Of a stretch of 64,000 nucleotides of DNA, positions 12,501 to 27,500 are shown piece after piece. Within the stretch, counting starts at the first letter, position 1. The number at the start of each line of letters is the position of its first letter. The notes beneath the pieces were generated by a model, which was given only the letters and a program-made list of their open reading frames with translations, was not told where the DNA came from and made no database searches. Both the position numbers and the translations under genes were made by a program. The DNA comes from Pampus argenteus (Eukaryota; Chordata; Actinopteri; Scombriformes; Stromateidae), in NCBI GenBank assembly GCA_036937835.1, contig CM072870.1:1-64000 (forward strand). Reading direction: 5' to 3'.

Positions 12501-15500
12501 CACCTAACCTGCCAGCGCCGTCTGTGTCTCCTCCTGAGGCTGTCTCGAGGGGAGGACGCCGAACTCTGGCCTCTCCTGACCCTAATCCTAATCCTAATCC
12601 TAACCCTAACCCTAATTTACTTACCTGGGAGCCTGTAAAAATTATTTTACTTACCTGCAAACCTGAAAAAAAGGGAGGAAAAGCCTAAATTAGTGAAAAC
12701 GTATGCTCTGTCTAGCCTGATGAAGGACAATTAGCTCCGAAACTGTTGCAACCAGGCAGAGTGTACATAATTAACAGAGCCCAAACACAGGAAAGGGGGA
12801 AAAATTGTTTATTCAAGCACTTTGAGTGTAATTATTTGAACGTAAACAAGGGCAATTAGGCCATGGGATACGGGATTTTGGAAAAGGAGGGGTCTGAAAC
12901 TATAGGGGGAGGGTCTGAGGACACACTTGATGGCTGAGGGAACTATGGAGCACATGTCTGGCCAGTGCATATAAAGGCTGGCTCTTGCCAGCCTTTTCTC
13001 CACACCCCCACACCTAACCTGCCAGCGCCGTCTGTGTCTCCTCCTGAGGCTGTCTCGAGGGGAGGACGCCGAACTCTGGCCTCTCCTGACCCTAATCCTA
13101 ATCCTAATCCTAACCCTAACCCTAATTTACTTACCTGGGAGCCTGTAAAAATTATTTTACTTACCTGCAAACCTGAAAAAAAGGGAGGAAAAGCCTAAAT
13201 TAGTGAAAACGTATGCTCTGTCTAGCCTGATGAAGGACAATTAGCTCCGAAACTGTTGCAACCAGGCAGAGTGTACATAATTAACAGAGCCCAAACACAG
13301 GAAAGGGGGAAAAATTGTTTATTCAAGCACTTTGAGTGTAATTATTTGAACGTAAACAAGGGCAATTAGGCCATGGGATACGGGATTTTGGAAAAGGAGG
13401 GGTCTGAAACTATAGGGGGAGGGTCTGAGGACACACTTGATGGCTGAGGGAACTATGGAGCACATGTCTGGCCAGTGCATATAAAGGCTGGCTCTTGCCA
13501 GCCTTTTCTCCACACCCCCACACCTAACCTGCCAGCGCCGTCTGTGTCTCCTCCTGAGGCTGTCTCGAGGGGAGGACGCCGAACTCTGGCCTCTCCTGAC
13601 CCTAATCCTAATCCTAATCCTAACCCTAACCCTAATTTACTTACCTGGGAGCCTGTAAAAATTATTTTACTTACCTGCAAACCTGAAAAAAAGGGAGGAA
13701 AAGCCTAAATTAGTGAAAACGTATGCTCTGTCTAGCCTGATGAAGGACAATTAGCTCCGAAACTGTTGCAACCAGGCAGAGTGTACATAATTAACAGAGC
13801 CCAAACACAGGAAAGGGGGAAAAATTGTTTATTCAAGCACTTTGAGTGTAATTATTTGAACGTAAACAAGGGCAATTAGGCCATGGGATACGGGATTTTG
13901 GAAAAGGAGGGGTCTGAAACTATAGGGGGAGGGTCTGAGGACACACTTGATGGCTGAGGGAACTATGGAGCACATGTCTGGCCAGTGCATATAAAGGCTG
14001 GCTCTTGCCAGCCTTTTCTCCACACCCCCACACCTAACCTGCCAGCGCCGTCTGTGTCTCCTCCTGAGGCTGTCTCGAGGGGAGGACGCCGAACTCTGGC
14101 CTCTCCTGACCCTAATCCTAATCCTAATCCTAACCCTAACCCTAATTTACTTACCTGGGAGCCTGTAAAAATTATTTTACTTACCTGCAAACCTGAAAAA
14201 AAGGGAGGAAAAGCCTAAATTAGTGAAAACGTATGCTCTGTCTAGCCTGATGAAGGACAATTAGCTCCGAAACTGTTGCAACCAGGCAGAGTGTACATAA
14301 TTAACAGAGCCCAAACACAGGAAAGGGGGAAAAATTGTTTATTCAAGCACTTTGAGTGTAATTATTTGAACGTAAACAAGGGCAATTAGGCCATGGGATA
14401 CGGGATTTTGGAAAAGGAGGGGTCTGAAACTATAGGGGGAGGGTCTGAGGACACACTTGATGGCTGAGGGAACTATGGAGCACATGTCTGGCCAGTGCAT
14501 ATAAAGGCTGGCTCTTGCCAGCCTTTTCTCCACACCCCCACACCTAACCTGCCAGCGCCGTCTGTGTCTCCTCCTGAGGCTGTCTCGAGGGGAGGACGCC
14601 GAACTCTGGCCTCTCCTGACCCTAATCCTAATCCTAATCCTAACCCTAACCCTAATTTACTTACCTGGGAGCCTGTAAAAATTATTTTACTTACCTGCAA
14701 ACCTGAAAAAAAGGGAGGAAAAGCCTAAATTAGTGAAAACGTATGCTCTGTCTAGCCTGATGAAGGACAATTAGCTCCGAAACTGTTGCAACCAGGCAGA
14801 GTGTACATAATTAACAGAGCCCAAACACAGGAAAGGGGGAAAAATTGTTTATTCAAGCACTTTGAGTGTAATTATTTGAACGTAAACAAGGGCAATTAGG
14901 CCATGGGATACGGGATTTTGGAAAAGGAGGGGTCTGAAACTATAGGGGGAGGGTCTGAGGACACACTTGATGGCTGAGGGAACTATGGAGCACATGTCTG
15001 GCCAGTGCATATAAAGGCTGGCTCTTGCCAGCCTTTTCTCCACACCCCCACACCTAACCTGCCAGCGCCGTCTGTGTCTCCTCCTGAGGCTGTCTCGAGG
15101 GGAGGACGCCGAACTCTGGCCTCTCCTGACCCTAATCCTAATCCTAATCCTAACCCTAACCCTAATTTACTTACCTGGGAGCCTGTAAAAATTATTTTAC
15201 TTACCTGCAAACCTGAAAAAAAGGGAGGAAAAGCCTAAATTAGTGAAAACGTATGCTCTGTCTAGCCTGATGAAGGACAATTAGCTCCGAAACTGTTGCA
15301 ACCAGGCAGAGTGTACATAATTAACAGAGCCCAAACACAGGAAAGGGGGAAAAATTGTTTATTCAAGCACTTTGAGTGTAATTATTTGAACGTAAACAAG
15401 GGCAATTAGGCCATGGGATACGGGATTTTGGAAAAGGAGGGGTCTGAAACTATAGGGGGAGGGTCTGAGGACACACTTGATGGCTGAGGGAACTATGGAG

Positions 15501-18500
15501 CACATGTCTGGCCAGTGCATATAAAGGCTGGCTCTTGCCAGCCTTTTCTCCACACCCCCACACCTAACCTGCCAGCGCCGTCTGTGTCTCCTCCTGAGGC
15601 TGTCTCGAGGGGAGGACGCCGAACTCTGGCCTCTCCTGACCCTAATCCTAATCCTAATCCTAACCCTAACCCTAATTTACTTACCTGGGAGCCTGTAAAA
15701 ATTATTTTACTTACCTGCAAACCTGAAAAAAAGGGAGGAAAAGCCTAAATTAGTGAAAACGTATGCTCTGTCTAGCCTGATGAAGGACAATTAGCTCCGA
15801 AACTGTTGCAACCAGGCAGAGTGTACATAATTAACAGAGCCCAAACACAGGAAAGGGGGAAAAATTGTTTATTCAAGCACTTTGAGTGTAATTATTTGAA
15901 CGTAAACAAGGGCAATTAGGCCATGGGATACGGGATTTTGGAAAAGGAGGGGTCTGAAACTATAGGGGGAGGGTCTGAGGACACACTTGATGGCTGAGGG
16001 AACTATGGAGCACATGTCTGGCCAGTGCATATAAAGGCTGGCTCTTGCCAGCCTTTTCTCCACACCCCCACACCTAACCTGCCAGCGCCGTCTGTGTCTC
16101 CTCCTGAGGCTGTCTCGAGGGGAGGACGCCGAACTCTGGCCTCTCCTGACCCTAATCCTAATCCTAATCCTAACCCTAACCCTAATTTACTTACCTGGGA
16201 GCCTGTAAAAATTATTTTACTTACCTGCAAACCTGAAAAAAAGGGAGGAAAAGCCTAAATTAGTGAAAACGTATGCTCTGTCTAGCCTGATGAAGGACAA
16301 TTAGCTCCGAAACTGTTGCAACCAGGCAGAGTGTACATAATTAACAGAGCCCAAACACAGGAAAGGGGGAAAAATTGTTTATTCAAGCACTTTGAGTGTA
16401 ATTATTTGAACGTAAACAAGGGCAATTAGGCCATGGGATACGGGATTTTGGAAAAGGAGGGGTCTGAAACTATAGGGGGAGGGTCTGAGGACACACTTGA
16501 TGGCTGAGGGAACTATGGAGCACATGTCTGGCCAGTGCATATAAAGGCTGGCTCTTGCCAGCCTTTTCTCCACACCCCCACACCTAACCTGCCAGCGCCG
16601 TCTGTGTCTCCTCCTGAGGCTGTCTCGAGGGGAGGACGCCGAACTCTGGCCTCTCCTGACCCTAATCCTAATCCTAATCCTAACCCTAACCCTAATTTAC
16701 TTACCTGGGAGCCTGTAAAAATTATTTTACTTACCTGCAAACCTGAAAAAAAGGGAGGAAAAGCCTAAATTAGTGAAAACGTATGCTCTGTCTAGCCTGA
16801 TGAAGGACAATTAGCTCCGAAACTGTTGCAACCAGGCAGAGTGTACATAATTAACAGAGCCCAAACACAGGAAAGGGGGAAAAATTGTTTATTCAAGCAC
16901 TTTGAGTGTAATTATTTGAACGTAAACAAGGGCAATTAGGCCATGGGATACGGGATTTTGGAAAAGGAGGGGTCTGAAACTATAGGGGGAGGGTCTGAGG
17001 ACACACTTGATGGCTGAGGGAACTATGGAGCACATGTCTGGCCAGTGCATATAAAGGCTGGCTCTTGCCAGCCTTTTCTCCACACCCCCACACCTAACCT
17101 GCCAGCGCCGTCTGTGTCTCCTCCTGAGGCTGTCTCGAGGGGAGGACGCCGAACTCTGGCCTCTCCTGACCCTAATCCTAATCCTAATCCTAACCCTAAC
17201 CCTAATTTACTTACCTGGGAGCCTGTAAAAATTATTTTACTTACCTGCAAACCTGAAAAAAAGGGAGGAAAAGCCTAAATTAGTGAAAACGTATGCTCTG
17301 TCTAGCCTGATGAAGGACAATTAGCTCCGAAACTGTTGCAACCAGGCAGAGTGTACATAATTAACAGAGCCCAAACACAGGAAAGGGGGAAAAATTGTTT
17401 ATTCAAGCACTTTGAGTGTAATTATTTGAACGTAAACAAGGGCAATTAGGCCATGGGATACGGGATTTTGGAAAAGGAGGGGTCTGAAACTATAGGGGGA
17501 GGGTCTGAGGACACACTTGATGGCTGAGGGAACTATGGAGCACATGTCTGGCCAGTGCATATAAAGGCTGGCTCTTGCCAGCCTTTTCTCCACACCCCCA
17601 CACCTAACCTGCCAGCGCCGTCTGTGTCTCCTCCTGAGGCTGTCTCGAGGGGAGGACGCCGAACTCTGGCCTCTCCTGACCCTAATCCTAATCCTAATCC
17701 TAACCCTAACCCTAATTTACTTACCTGGGAGCCTGTAAAAATTATTTTACTTACCTGCAAACCTGAAAAAAAGGGAGGAAAAGCCTAAATTAGTGAAAAC
17801 GTATGCTCTGTCTAGCCTGATGAAGGACAATTAGCTCCGAAACTGTTGCAACCAGGCAGAGTGTACATAATTAACAGAGCCCAAACACAGGAAAGGGGGA
17901 AAAATTGTTTATTCAAGCACTTTGAGTGTAATTATTTGAACGTAAACAAGGGCAATTAGGCCATGGGATACGGGATTTTGGAAAAGGAGGGGTCTGAAAC
18001 TATAGGGGGAGGGTCTGAGGACACACTTGATGGCTGAGGGAACTATGGAGCACATGTCTGGCCAGTGCATATAAAGGCTGGCTCTTGCCAGCCTTTTCTC
18101 CACACCCCCACACCTAACCTGCCAGCGCCGTCTGTGTCTCCTCCTGAGGCTGTCTCGAGGGGAGGACGCCGAACTCTGGCCTCTCCTGACCCTAATCCTA
18201 ATCCTAATCCTAACCCTAACCCTAATTTACTTACCTGGGAGCCTGTAAAAATTATTTTACTTACCTGCAAACCTGAAAAAAAGGGAGGAAAAGCCTAAAT
18301 TAGTGAAAACGTATGCTCTGTCTAGCCTGATGAAGGACAATTAGCTCCGAAACTGTTGCAACCAGGCAGAGTGTACATAATTAACAGAGCCCAAACACAG
18401 GAAAGGGGGAAAAATTGTTTATTCAAGCACTTTGAGTGTAATTATTTGAACGTAAACAAGGGCAATTAGGCCATGGGATACGGGATTTTGGAAAAGGAGG

Positions 18501-21500
18501 GGTCTGAAACTATAGGGGGAGGGTCTGAGGACACACTTGATGGCTGAGGGAACTATGGAGCACATGTCTGGCCAGTGCATATAAAGGCTGGCTCTTGCCA
18601 GCCTTTTCTCCACACCCCCACACCTAACCTGCCAGCGCCGTCTGTGTCTCCTCCTGAGGCTGTCTCGAGGGGAGGACGCCGAACTCTGGCCTCTCCTGAC
18701 CCTAATCCTAATCCTAATCCTAACCCTAACCCTAATTTACTTACCTGGGAGCCTGTAAAAATTATTTTACTTACCTGCAAACCTGAAAAAAAGGGAGGAA
18801 AAGCCTAAATTAGTGAAAACGTATGCTCTGTCTAGCCTGATGAAGGACAATTAGCTCCGAAACTGTTGCAACCAGGCAGAGTGTACATAATTAACAGAGC
18901 CCAAACACAGGAAAGGGGGAAAAATTGTTTATTCAAGCACTTTGAGTGTAATTATTTGAACGTAAACAAGGGCAATTAGGCCATGGGATACGGGATTTTG
19001 GAAAAGGAGGGGTCTGAAACTATAGGGGGAGGGTCTGAGGACACACTTGATGGCTGAGGGAACTATGGAGCACATGTCTGGCCAGTGCATATAAAGGCTG
19101 GCTCTTGCCAGCCTTTTCTCCACACCCCCACACCTAACCTGCCAGCGCCGTCTGTGTCTCCTCCTGAGGCTGTCTCGAGGGGAGGACGCCGAACTCTGGC
19201 CTCTCCTGACCCTAATCCTAATCCTAATCCTAACCCTAACCCTAATTTACTTACCTGGGAGCCTGTAAAAATTATTTTACTTACCTGCAAACCTGAAAAA
19301 AAGGGAGGAAAAGCCTAAATTAGTGAAAACGTATGCTCTGTCTAGCCTGATGAAGGACAATTAGCTCCGAAACTGTTGCAACCAGGCAGAGTGTACATAA
19401 TTAACAGAGCCCAAACACAGGAAAGGGGGAAAAATTGTTTATTCAAGCACTTTGAGTGTAATTATTTGAACGTAAACAAGGGCAATTAGGCCATGGGATA
19501 CGGGATTTTGGAAAAGGAGGGGTCTGAAACTATAGGGGGAGGGTCTGAGGACACACTTGATGGCTGAGGGAACTATGGAGCACATGTCTGGCCAGTGCAT
19601 ATAAAGGCTGGCTCTTGCCAGCCTTTTCTCCACACCCCCACACCTAACCTGCCAGCGCCGTCTGTGTCTCCTCCTGAGGCTGTCTCGAGGGGAGGACGCC
19701 GAACTCTGGCCTCTCCTGACCCTAATCCTAATCCTAATCCTAACCCTAACCCTAATTTACTTACCTGGGAGCCTGTAAAAATTATTTTACTTACCTGCAA
19801 ACCTGAAAAAAAGGGAGGAAAAGCCTAAATTAGTGAAAACGTATGCTCTGTCTAGCCTGATGAAGGACAATTAGCTCCGAAACTGTTGCAACCAGGCAGA
19901 GTGTACATAATTAACAGAGCCCAAACACAGGAAAGGGGGAAAAATTGTTTATTCAAGCACTTTGAGTGTAATTATTTGAACGTAAACAAGGGCAATTAGG
20001 CCATGGGATACGGGATTTTGGAAAAGGAGGGGTCTGAAACTATAGGGGGAGGGTCTGAGGACACACTTGATGGCTGAGGGAACTATGGAGCACATGTCTG
20101 GCCAGTGCATATAAAGGCTGGCTCTTGCCAGCCTTTTCTCCACACCCCCACACCTAACCTGCCAGCGCCGTCTGTGTCTCCTCCTGAGGCTGTCTCGAGG
20201 GGAGGACGCCGAACTCTGGCCTCTCCTGACCCTAATCCTAATCCTAATCCTAACCCTAACCCTAATTTACTTACCTGGGAGCCTGTAAAAATTATTTTAC
20301 TTACCTGCAAACCTGAAAAAAAGGGAGGAAAAGCCTAAATTAGTGAAAACGTATGCTCTGTCTAGCCTGATGAAGGACAATTAGCTCCGAAACTGTTGCA
20401 ACCAGGCAGAGTGTACATAATTAACAGAGCCCAAACACAGGAAAGGGGGAAAAATTGTTTATTCAAGCACTTTGAGTGTAATTATTTGAACGTAAACAAG
20501 GGCAATTAGGCCATGGGATACGGGATTTTGGAAAAGGAGGGGTCTGAAACTATAGGGGGAGGGTCTGAGGACACACTTGATGGCTGAGGGAACTATGGAG
20601 CACATGTCTGGCCAGTGCATATAAAGGCTGGCTCTTGCCAGCCTTTTCTCCACACCCCCACACCTAACCTGCCAGCGCCGTCTGTGTCTCCTCCTGAGGC
20701 TGTCTCGAGGGGAGGACGCCGAACTCTGGCCTCTCCTGACCCTAATCCTAATCCTAATCCTAACCCTAACCCTAATTTACTTACCTGGGAGCCTGTAAAA
20801 ATTATTTTACTTACCTGCAAACCTGAAAAAAAGGGAGGAAAAGCCTAAATTAGTGAAAACGTATGCTCTGTCTAGCCTGATGAAGGACAATTAGCTCCGA
20901 AACTGTTGCAACCAGGCAGAGTGTACATAATTAACAGAGCCCAAACACAGGAAAGGGGGAAAAATTGTTTATTCAAGCACTTTGAGTGTAATTATTTGAA
21001 CGTAAACAAGGGCAATTAGGCCATGGGATACGGGATTTTGGAAAAGGAGGGGTCTGAAACTATAGGGGGAGGGTCTGAGGACACACTTGATGGCTGAGGG
21101 AACTATGGAGCACATGTCTGGCCAGTGCATATAAAGGCTGGCTCTTGCCAGCCTTTTCTCCACACCCCCACACCTAACCTGCCAGCGCCGTCTGTGTCTC
21201 CTCCTGAGGCTGTCTCGAGGGTGAGGACGCCGAACTCTGGCCTCTCCTGACCCTAATCCTAATCCTAATCCTAACCCTAACCCTAATTTACTTACCTGGG
21301 AGCCTGTAAAAATTATTTTACTTACCTGCAAACCTGAAAAAAAGGGAGGAAAAGCCTAAATTAGTGAAAACGTATGCTCTGTCTAGCCTGATGAAGGACA
21401 ATTAGCTCCGAAACTGTTGCAACCAGGCAGAGTGTACATAATTAACAGAGCCCAAACACAGGAAAGGGGGAAAAATTGTTTATTCAAGCACTTTGAGTGT

Positions 21501-24500
21501 AATTATTTGAACGTAAACAAGGGCAATTAGGCCATGGGATACGGGATTTTGGAAAAGGAGGGGTCTGAAACTATAGGGGGAGGGTCTGAGGACACACTTG
21601 ATGGCTGAGGGAACTATGGAGCACATGTCTGGCCAGTGCATATAAAGGCTGGCTCTTGCCAGCCTTTTCTCCACACCCCCACACCTAACCTGCCAGCGCC
21701 GTCTGTGTCTCCTCCTGAGGCTGTCTCGAGGGGAGGACGCCGAACTCTGGCCTCTCCTGACCCTAATCCTAATCCTAATCCTAACCCTAACCCTAATTTA
21801 CTTACCTGGGAGCCTGTAAAAATTATTTTACTTACCTGCAAACCTGAAAAAAAGGGAGGAAAAGCCTAAATTAGTGAAAACGTATGCTCTGTCTAGCCTG
21901 ATGAAGGACAATTAGCTCCGAAACTGTTGCAACCAGGCAGAGTGTACATAATTAACAGAGCCCAAACACAGGAAAGGGGGAAAAATTGTTTATTCAAGCA
22001 CTTTGAGTGTAATTATTTGAACGTAAACAAGGGCAATTAGGCCATGGGATACGGGATTTTGGAAAAGGAGGGGTCTGAAACTATAGGGGGAGGGTCTGAG
22101 GACACACTTGATGGCTGAGGGAACTATGGAGCACATGTCTGGCCAGTGCATATAAAGGCTGGCTCTTGCCAGCCTTTTCTCCACACCCCCACACCTAACC
22201 TGCCAGCGCCGTCTGTGTCTCCTCCTGAGGCTGTCTCGAGGGGAGGACGCCGAACTCTGGCCTCTCCTGACCCTAATCCTAATCCTAATCCTAACCCTAA
22301 CCCTAATTTACTTACCTGGGAGCCTGTAAAAATTATTTTACTTACCTGCAAACCTGAAAAAAAGGGAGGAAAAGCCTAAATTAGTGAAAACGTATGCTCT
22401 GTCTAGCCTGATGAAGGACAATTAGCTCCGAAACTGTTGCAACCAGGCAGAGTGTACATAATTAACAGAGCCCAAACACAGGAAAGGGGGAAAAATTGTT
22501 TATTCAAGCACTTTGAGTGTAATTATTTGAACGTAAACAAGGGCAATTAGGCCATGGGATACGGGATTTTGGAAAAGGAGGGGTCTGAAACTATAGGGGG
22601 AGGGTCTGAGGACACACTTGATGGCTGAGGGAACTATGGAGCACATGTCTGGCCAGTGCATATAAAGGCTGGCTCTTGCCAGCCTTTTCTCCACACCCCC
22701 ACACCTAACCTGCCAGCGCCGTCTGTGTCTCCTCCTGAGGCTGTCTCGAGGGGAGGACGCCGAACTCTGGCCTCTCCTGACCCTAATCCTAATCCTAATC
22801 CTAACCCTAACCCTAATTTACTTACCTGGGAGCCTGTAAAAATTATTTTACTTACCTGCAAACCTGAAAAAAAGGGAGGAAAAGCCTAAATTAGTGAAAA
22901 CGTATGCTCTGTCTAGCCTGATGAAGGACAATTAGCTCCGAAACTGTTGCAACCAGGCAGAGTGTACATAATTAACAGAGCCCAAACACAGGAAAGGGGG
23001 AAAAATTGTTTATTCAAGCACTTTGAGTGTAATTATTTGAACGTAAACAAGGGCAATTAGGCCATGGGATACGGGATTTTGGAAAAGGAGGGGTCTGAAA
23101 CTATAGGGGGAGGGTCTGAGGACACACTTGATGGCTGAGGGAACTATGGAGCACATGTCTGGCCAGTGCATATAAAGGCTGGCTCTTGCCAGCCTTTTCT
23201 CCACACCCCCACACCTAACCTGCCAGCGCCGTCTGTGTCTCCTCCTGAGGCTGTCTCGAGGGGAGGACGCCGAACTCTGGCCTCTCCTGACCCTAATCCT
23301 AATCCTAATCCTAACCCTAACCCTAATTTACTTACCTGGGAGCCTGTAAAAATTATTTTACTTACCTGCAAACCTGAAAAAAAGGGAGGAAAAGCCTAAA
23401 TTAGTGAAAACGTATGCTCTGTCTAGCCTGATGAAGGACAATTAGCTCCGAAACTGTTGCAACCAGGCAGAGTGTACATAATTAACAGAGCCCAAACACA
23501 GGAAAGGGGGAAAAATTGTTTATTCAAGCACTTTGAGTGTAATTATTTGAACGTAAACAAGGGCAATTAGGCCATGGGATACGGGATTTTGGAAAAGGAG
23601 GGGTCTGAAACTATAGGGGGAGGGTCTGAGGACACACTTGATGGCTGAGGGAACTATGGAGCACATGTCTGGCCAGTGCATATAAAGGCTGGCTCTTGCC
23701 AGCCTTTTCTCCACACCCCCACACCTAACCTGCCAGCGCCGTCTGTGTCTCCTCCTGAGGCTGTCTCGAGGGGAGGACGCCGAACTCTGGCCTCTCCTGA
23801 CCCTAATCCTAATCCTAATCCTAACCCTAACCCTAATTTACTTACCTGGGAGCCTGTAAAAATTATTTTACTTACCTGCAAACCTGAAAAAAAGGGAGGA
23901 AAAGCCTAAATTAGTGAAAACGTATGCTCTGTCTAGCCTGATGAAGGACAATTAGCTCCGAAACTGTTGCAACCAGGCAGAGTGTACATAATTAACAGAG
24001 CCCAAACACAGGAAAGGGGGAAAAATTGTTTATTCAAGCACTTTGAGTGTAATTATTTGAACGTAAACAAGGGCAATTAGGCCATGGGATACGGGATTTT
24101 GGAAAAGGAGGGGTCTGAAACTATAGGGGGAGGGTCTGAGGACACACTTGATGGCTGAGGGAACTATGGAGCACATGTCTGGCCAGTGCATATAAAGGCT
24201 GGCTCTTGCCAGCCTTTTCTCCACACCCCCACACCTAACCTGCCAGCGCCGTCTGTGTCTCCTCCTGAGGCTGTCTCGAGGGGAGGACGCCGAACTCTGG
24301 CCTCTCCTGACCCTAATCCTAATCCTAATCCTAACCCTAACCCTAATTTACTTACCTGGGAGCCTGTAAAAATTATTTTACTTACCTGCAAACCTGAAAA
24401 AAAGGGAGGAAAAGCCTAAATTAGTGAAAACGTATGCTCTGTCTAGCCTGATGAAGGACAATTAGCTCCGAAACTGTTGCAACCAGGCAGAGTGTACATA

Positions 24501-27500
24501 ATTAACAGAGCCCAAACACAGGAAAGGGGGAAAAATTGTTTATTCAAGCACTTTGAGTGTAATTATTTGAACGTAAACAAGGGCAATTAGGCCATGGGAT
24601 ACGGGATTTTGGAAAAGGAGGGGTCTGAAACTATAGGGGGAGGGTCTGAGGACACACTTGATGGCTGAGGGAACTATGGAGCACATGTCTGGCCAGTGCA
24701 TATAAAGGCTGGCTCTTGCCAGCCTTTTCTCCACACCCCCACACCTAACCTGCCAGCGCCGTCTGTGTCTCCTCCTGAGGCTGTCTCGAGGGGAGGACGC
24801 CGAACTCTGGCCTCTCCTGACCCTAATCCTAATCCTAATCCTAACCCTAACCCTAATTTACTTACCTGGGAGCCTGTAAAAATTATTTTACTTACCTGCA
24901 AACCTGAAAAAAAGGGAGGAAAAGCCTAAATTAGTGAAAACGTATGCTCTGTCTAGCCTGATGAAGGACAATTAGCTCCGAAACTGTTGCAACCAGGCAG
25001 AGTGTACATAATTAACAGAGCCCAAACACAGGAAAGGGGGAAAAATTGTTTATTCAAGCACTTTGAGTGTAATTATTTGAACGTAAACAAGGGCAATTAG
25101 GCCATGGGATACGGGATTTTGGAAAAGGAGGGGTCTGAAACTATAGGGGGAGGGTCTGAGGACACACTTGATGGCTGAGGGAACTATGGAGCACATGTCT
25201 GGCCAGTGCATATAAAGGCTGGCTCTTGCCAGCCTTTTCTCCACACCCCCACACCTAACCTGCCAGCGCCGTCTGTGTCTCCTCCTGAGGCTGTCTCGAG
25301 GGGAGGACGCCGAACTCTGGCCTCTCCTGACCCTAATCCTAATCCTAATCCTAACCCTAACCCTAATTTACTTACCTGGGAGCCTGTAAAAATTATTTTA
25401 CTTACCTGCAAACCTGAAAAAAAGGGAGGAAAAGCCTAAATTAGTGAAAACGTATGCTCTGTCTAGCCTGATGAAGGACAATTAGCTCCGAAACTGTTGC
25501 AACCAGGCAGAGTGTACATAATTAACAGAGCCCAAACACAGGAAAGGGGGAAAAATTGTTTATTCAAGCACTTTGAGTGTAATTATTTGAACGTAAACAA
25601 GGGCAATTAGGCCATGGGATACGGGATTTTGGAAAAGGAGGGGTCTGAAACTATAGGGGGAGGGTCTGAGGACACACTTGATGGCTGAGGGAACTATGGA
25701 GCACATGTCTGGCCAGTGCATATAAAGGCTGGCTCTTGCCAGCCTTTTCTCCACACCCCCACACCTAACCTGCCAGCGCCGTCTGTGTCTCCTCCTGAGG
25801 CTGTCTCGAGGGGAGGACGCCGAACTCTGGCCTCTCCTGACCCTAATCCTAATCCTAATCCTAACCCTAACCCTAATTTACTTACCTGGGAGCCTGTAAA
25901 AATTATTTTACTTACCTGCAAACCTGAAAAAAAGGGAGGAAAAGCCTAAATTAGTGAAAACGTATGCTCTGTCTAGCCTGATGAAGGACAATTAGCTCCG
26001 AAACTGTTGCAACCAGGCAGAGTGTACATAATTAACAGAGCCCAAACACAGGAAAGGGGGAAAAATTGTTTATTCAAGCACTTTGAGTGTAATTATTTGA
26101 ACGTAAACAAGGGCAATTAGGCCATGGGATACGGGATTTTGGAAAAGGAGGGGTCTGAAACTATAGGGGGAGGGTCTGAGGACACACTTGATGGCTGAGG
26201 GAACTATGGAGCACATGTCTGGCCAGTGCATATAAAGGCTGGCTCTTGCCAGCCTTTTCTCCACACCCCCACACCTAACCTGCCAGCGCCGTCTGTGTCT
26301 CCTCCTGAGGCTGTCTCGAGGGGAGGACGCCGAACTCTGGCCTCTCCTGACCCTAATCCTAATCCTAATCCTAACCCTAACCCTAATTTACTTACCTGGG
26401 AGCCTGTAAAAATTATTTTACTTACCTGCAAACCTGAAAAAAAGGGAGGAAAAGCCTAAATTAGTGAAAACGTATGCTCTGTCTAGCCTGATGAAGGACA
26501 ATTAGCTCCGAAACTGTTGCAACCAGGCAGAGTGTACATAATTAACAGAGCCCAAACACAGGAAAGGGGGAAAAATTGTTTATTCAAGCACTTTGAGTGT
26601 AATTATTTGAACGTAAACAAGGGCAATTAGGCCATGGGATACGGGATTTTGGAAAAGGAGGGGTCTGAAACTATAGGGGGAGGGTCTGAGGACACACTTG
26701 ATGGCTGAGGGAACTATGGAGCACATGTCTGGCCAGTGCATATAAAGGCTGGCTCTTGCCAGCCTTTTCTCCACACCCCCACACCTAACCTGCCAGCGCC
26801 GTCTGTGTCTCCTCCTGAGGCTGTCTCGAGGGGAGGACGCCGAACTCTGGCCTCTCCTGACCCTAATCCTAATCCTAATCCTAACCCTAACCCTAATTTA
26901 CTTACCTGGGAGCCTGTAAAAATTATTTTACTTACCTGCAAACCTGAAAAAAAGGGAGGAAAAGCCTAAATTAGTGAAAACGTATGCTCTGTCTAGCCTG
27001 ATGAAGGACAATTAGCTCCGAAACTGTTGCAACCAGGCAGAGTGTACATAATTAACAGAGCCCAAACACAGGAAAGGGGGAAAAATTGTTTATTCAAGCA
27101 CTTTGAGTGTAATTATTTGAACGTAAACAAGGGCAATTAGGCCATGGGATACGGGATTTTGGAAAAGGAGGGGTCTGAAACTATAGGGGGAGGGTCTGAG
27201 GACACACTTGATGGCTGAGGGAACTATGGAGCACATGTCTGGCCAGTGCATATAAAGGCTGGCTCTTGCCAGCCTTTTCTCCACACCCCCACACCTAACC
27301 TGCCAGCGCCGTCTGTGTCTCCTCCTGAGGCTGTCTCGAGGGGAGGACGCCGAACTCTGGCCTCTCCTGACCCTAATCCTAATCCTAATCCTAACCCTAA
27401 CCCTAATTTACTTACCTGGGAGCCTGTAAAAATTATTTTACTTACCTGCAAACCTGAAAAAAAGGGAGGAAAAGCCTAAATTAGTGAAAACGTATGCTCT

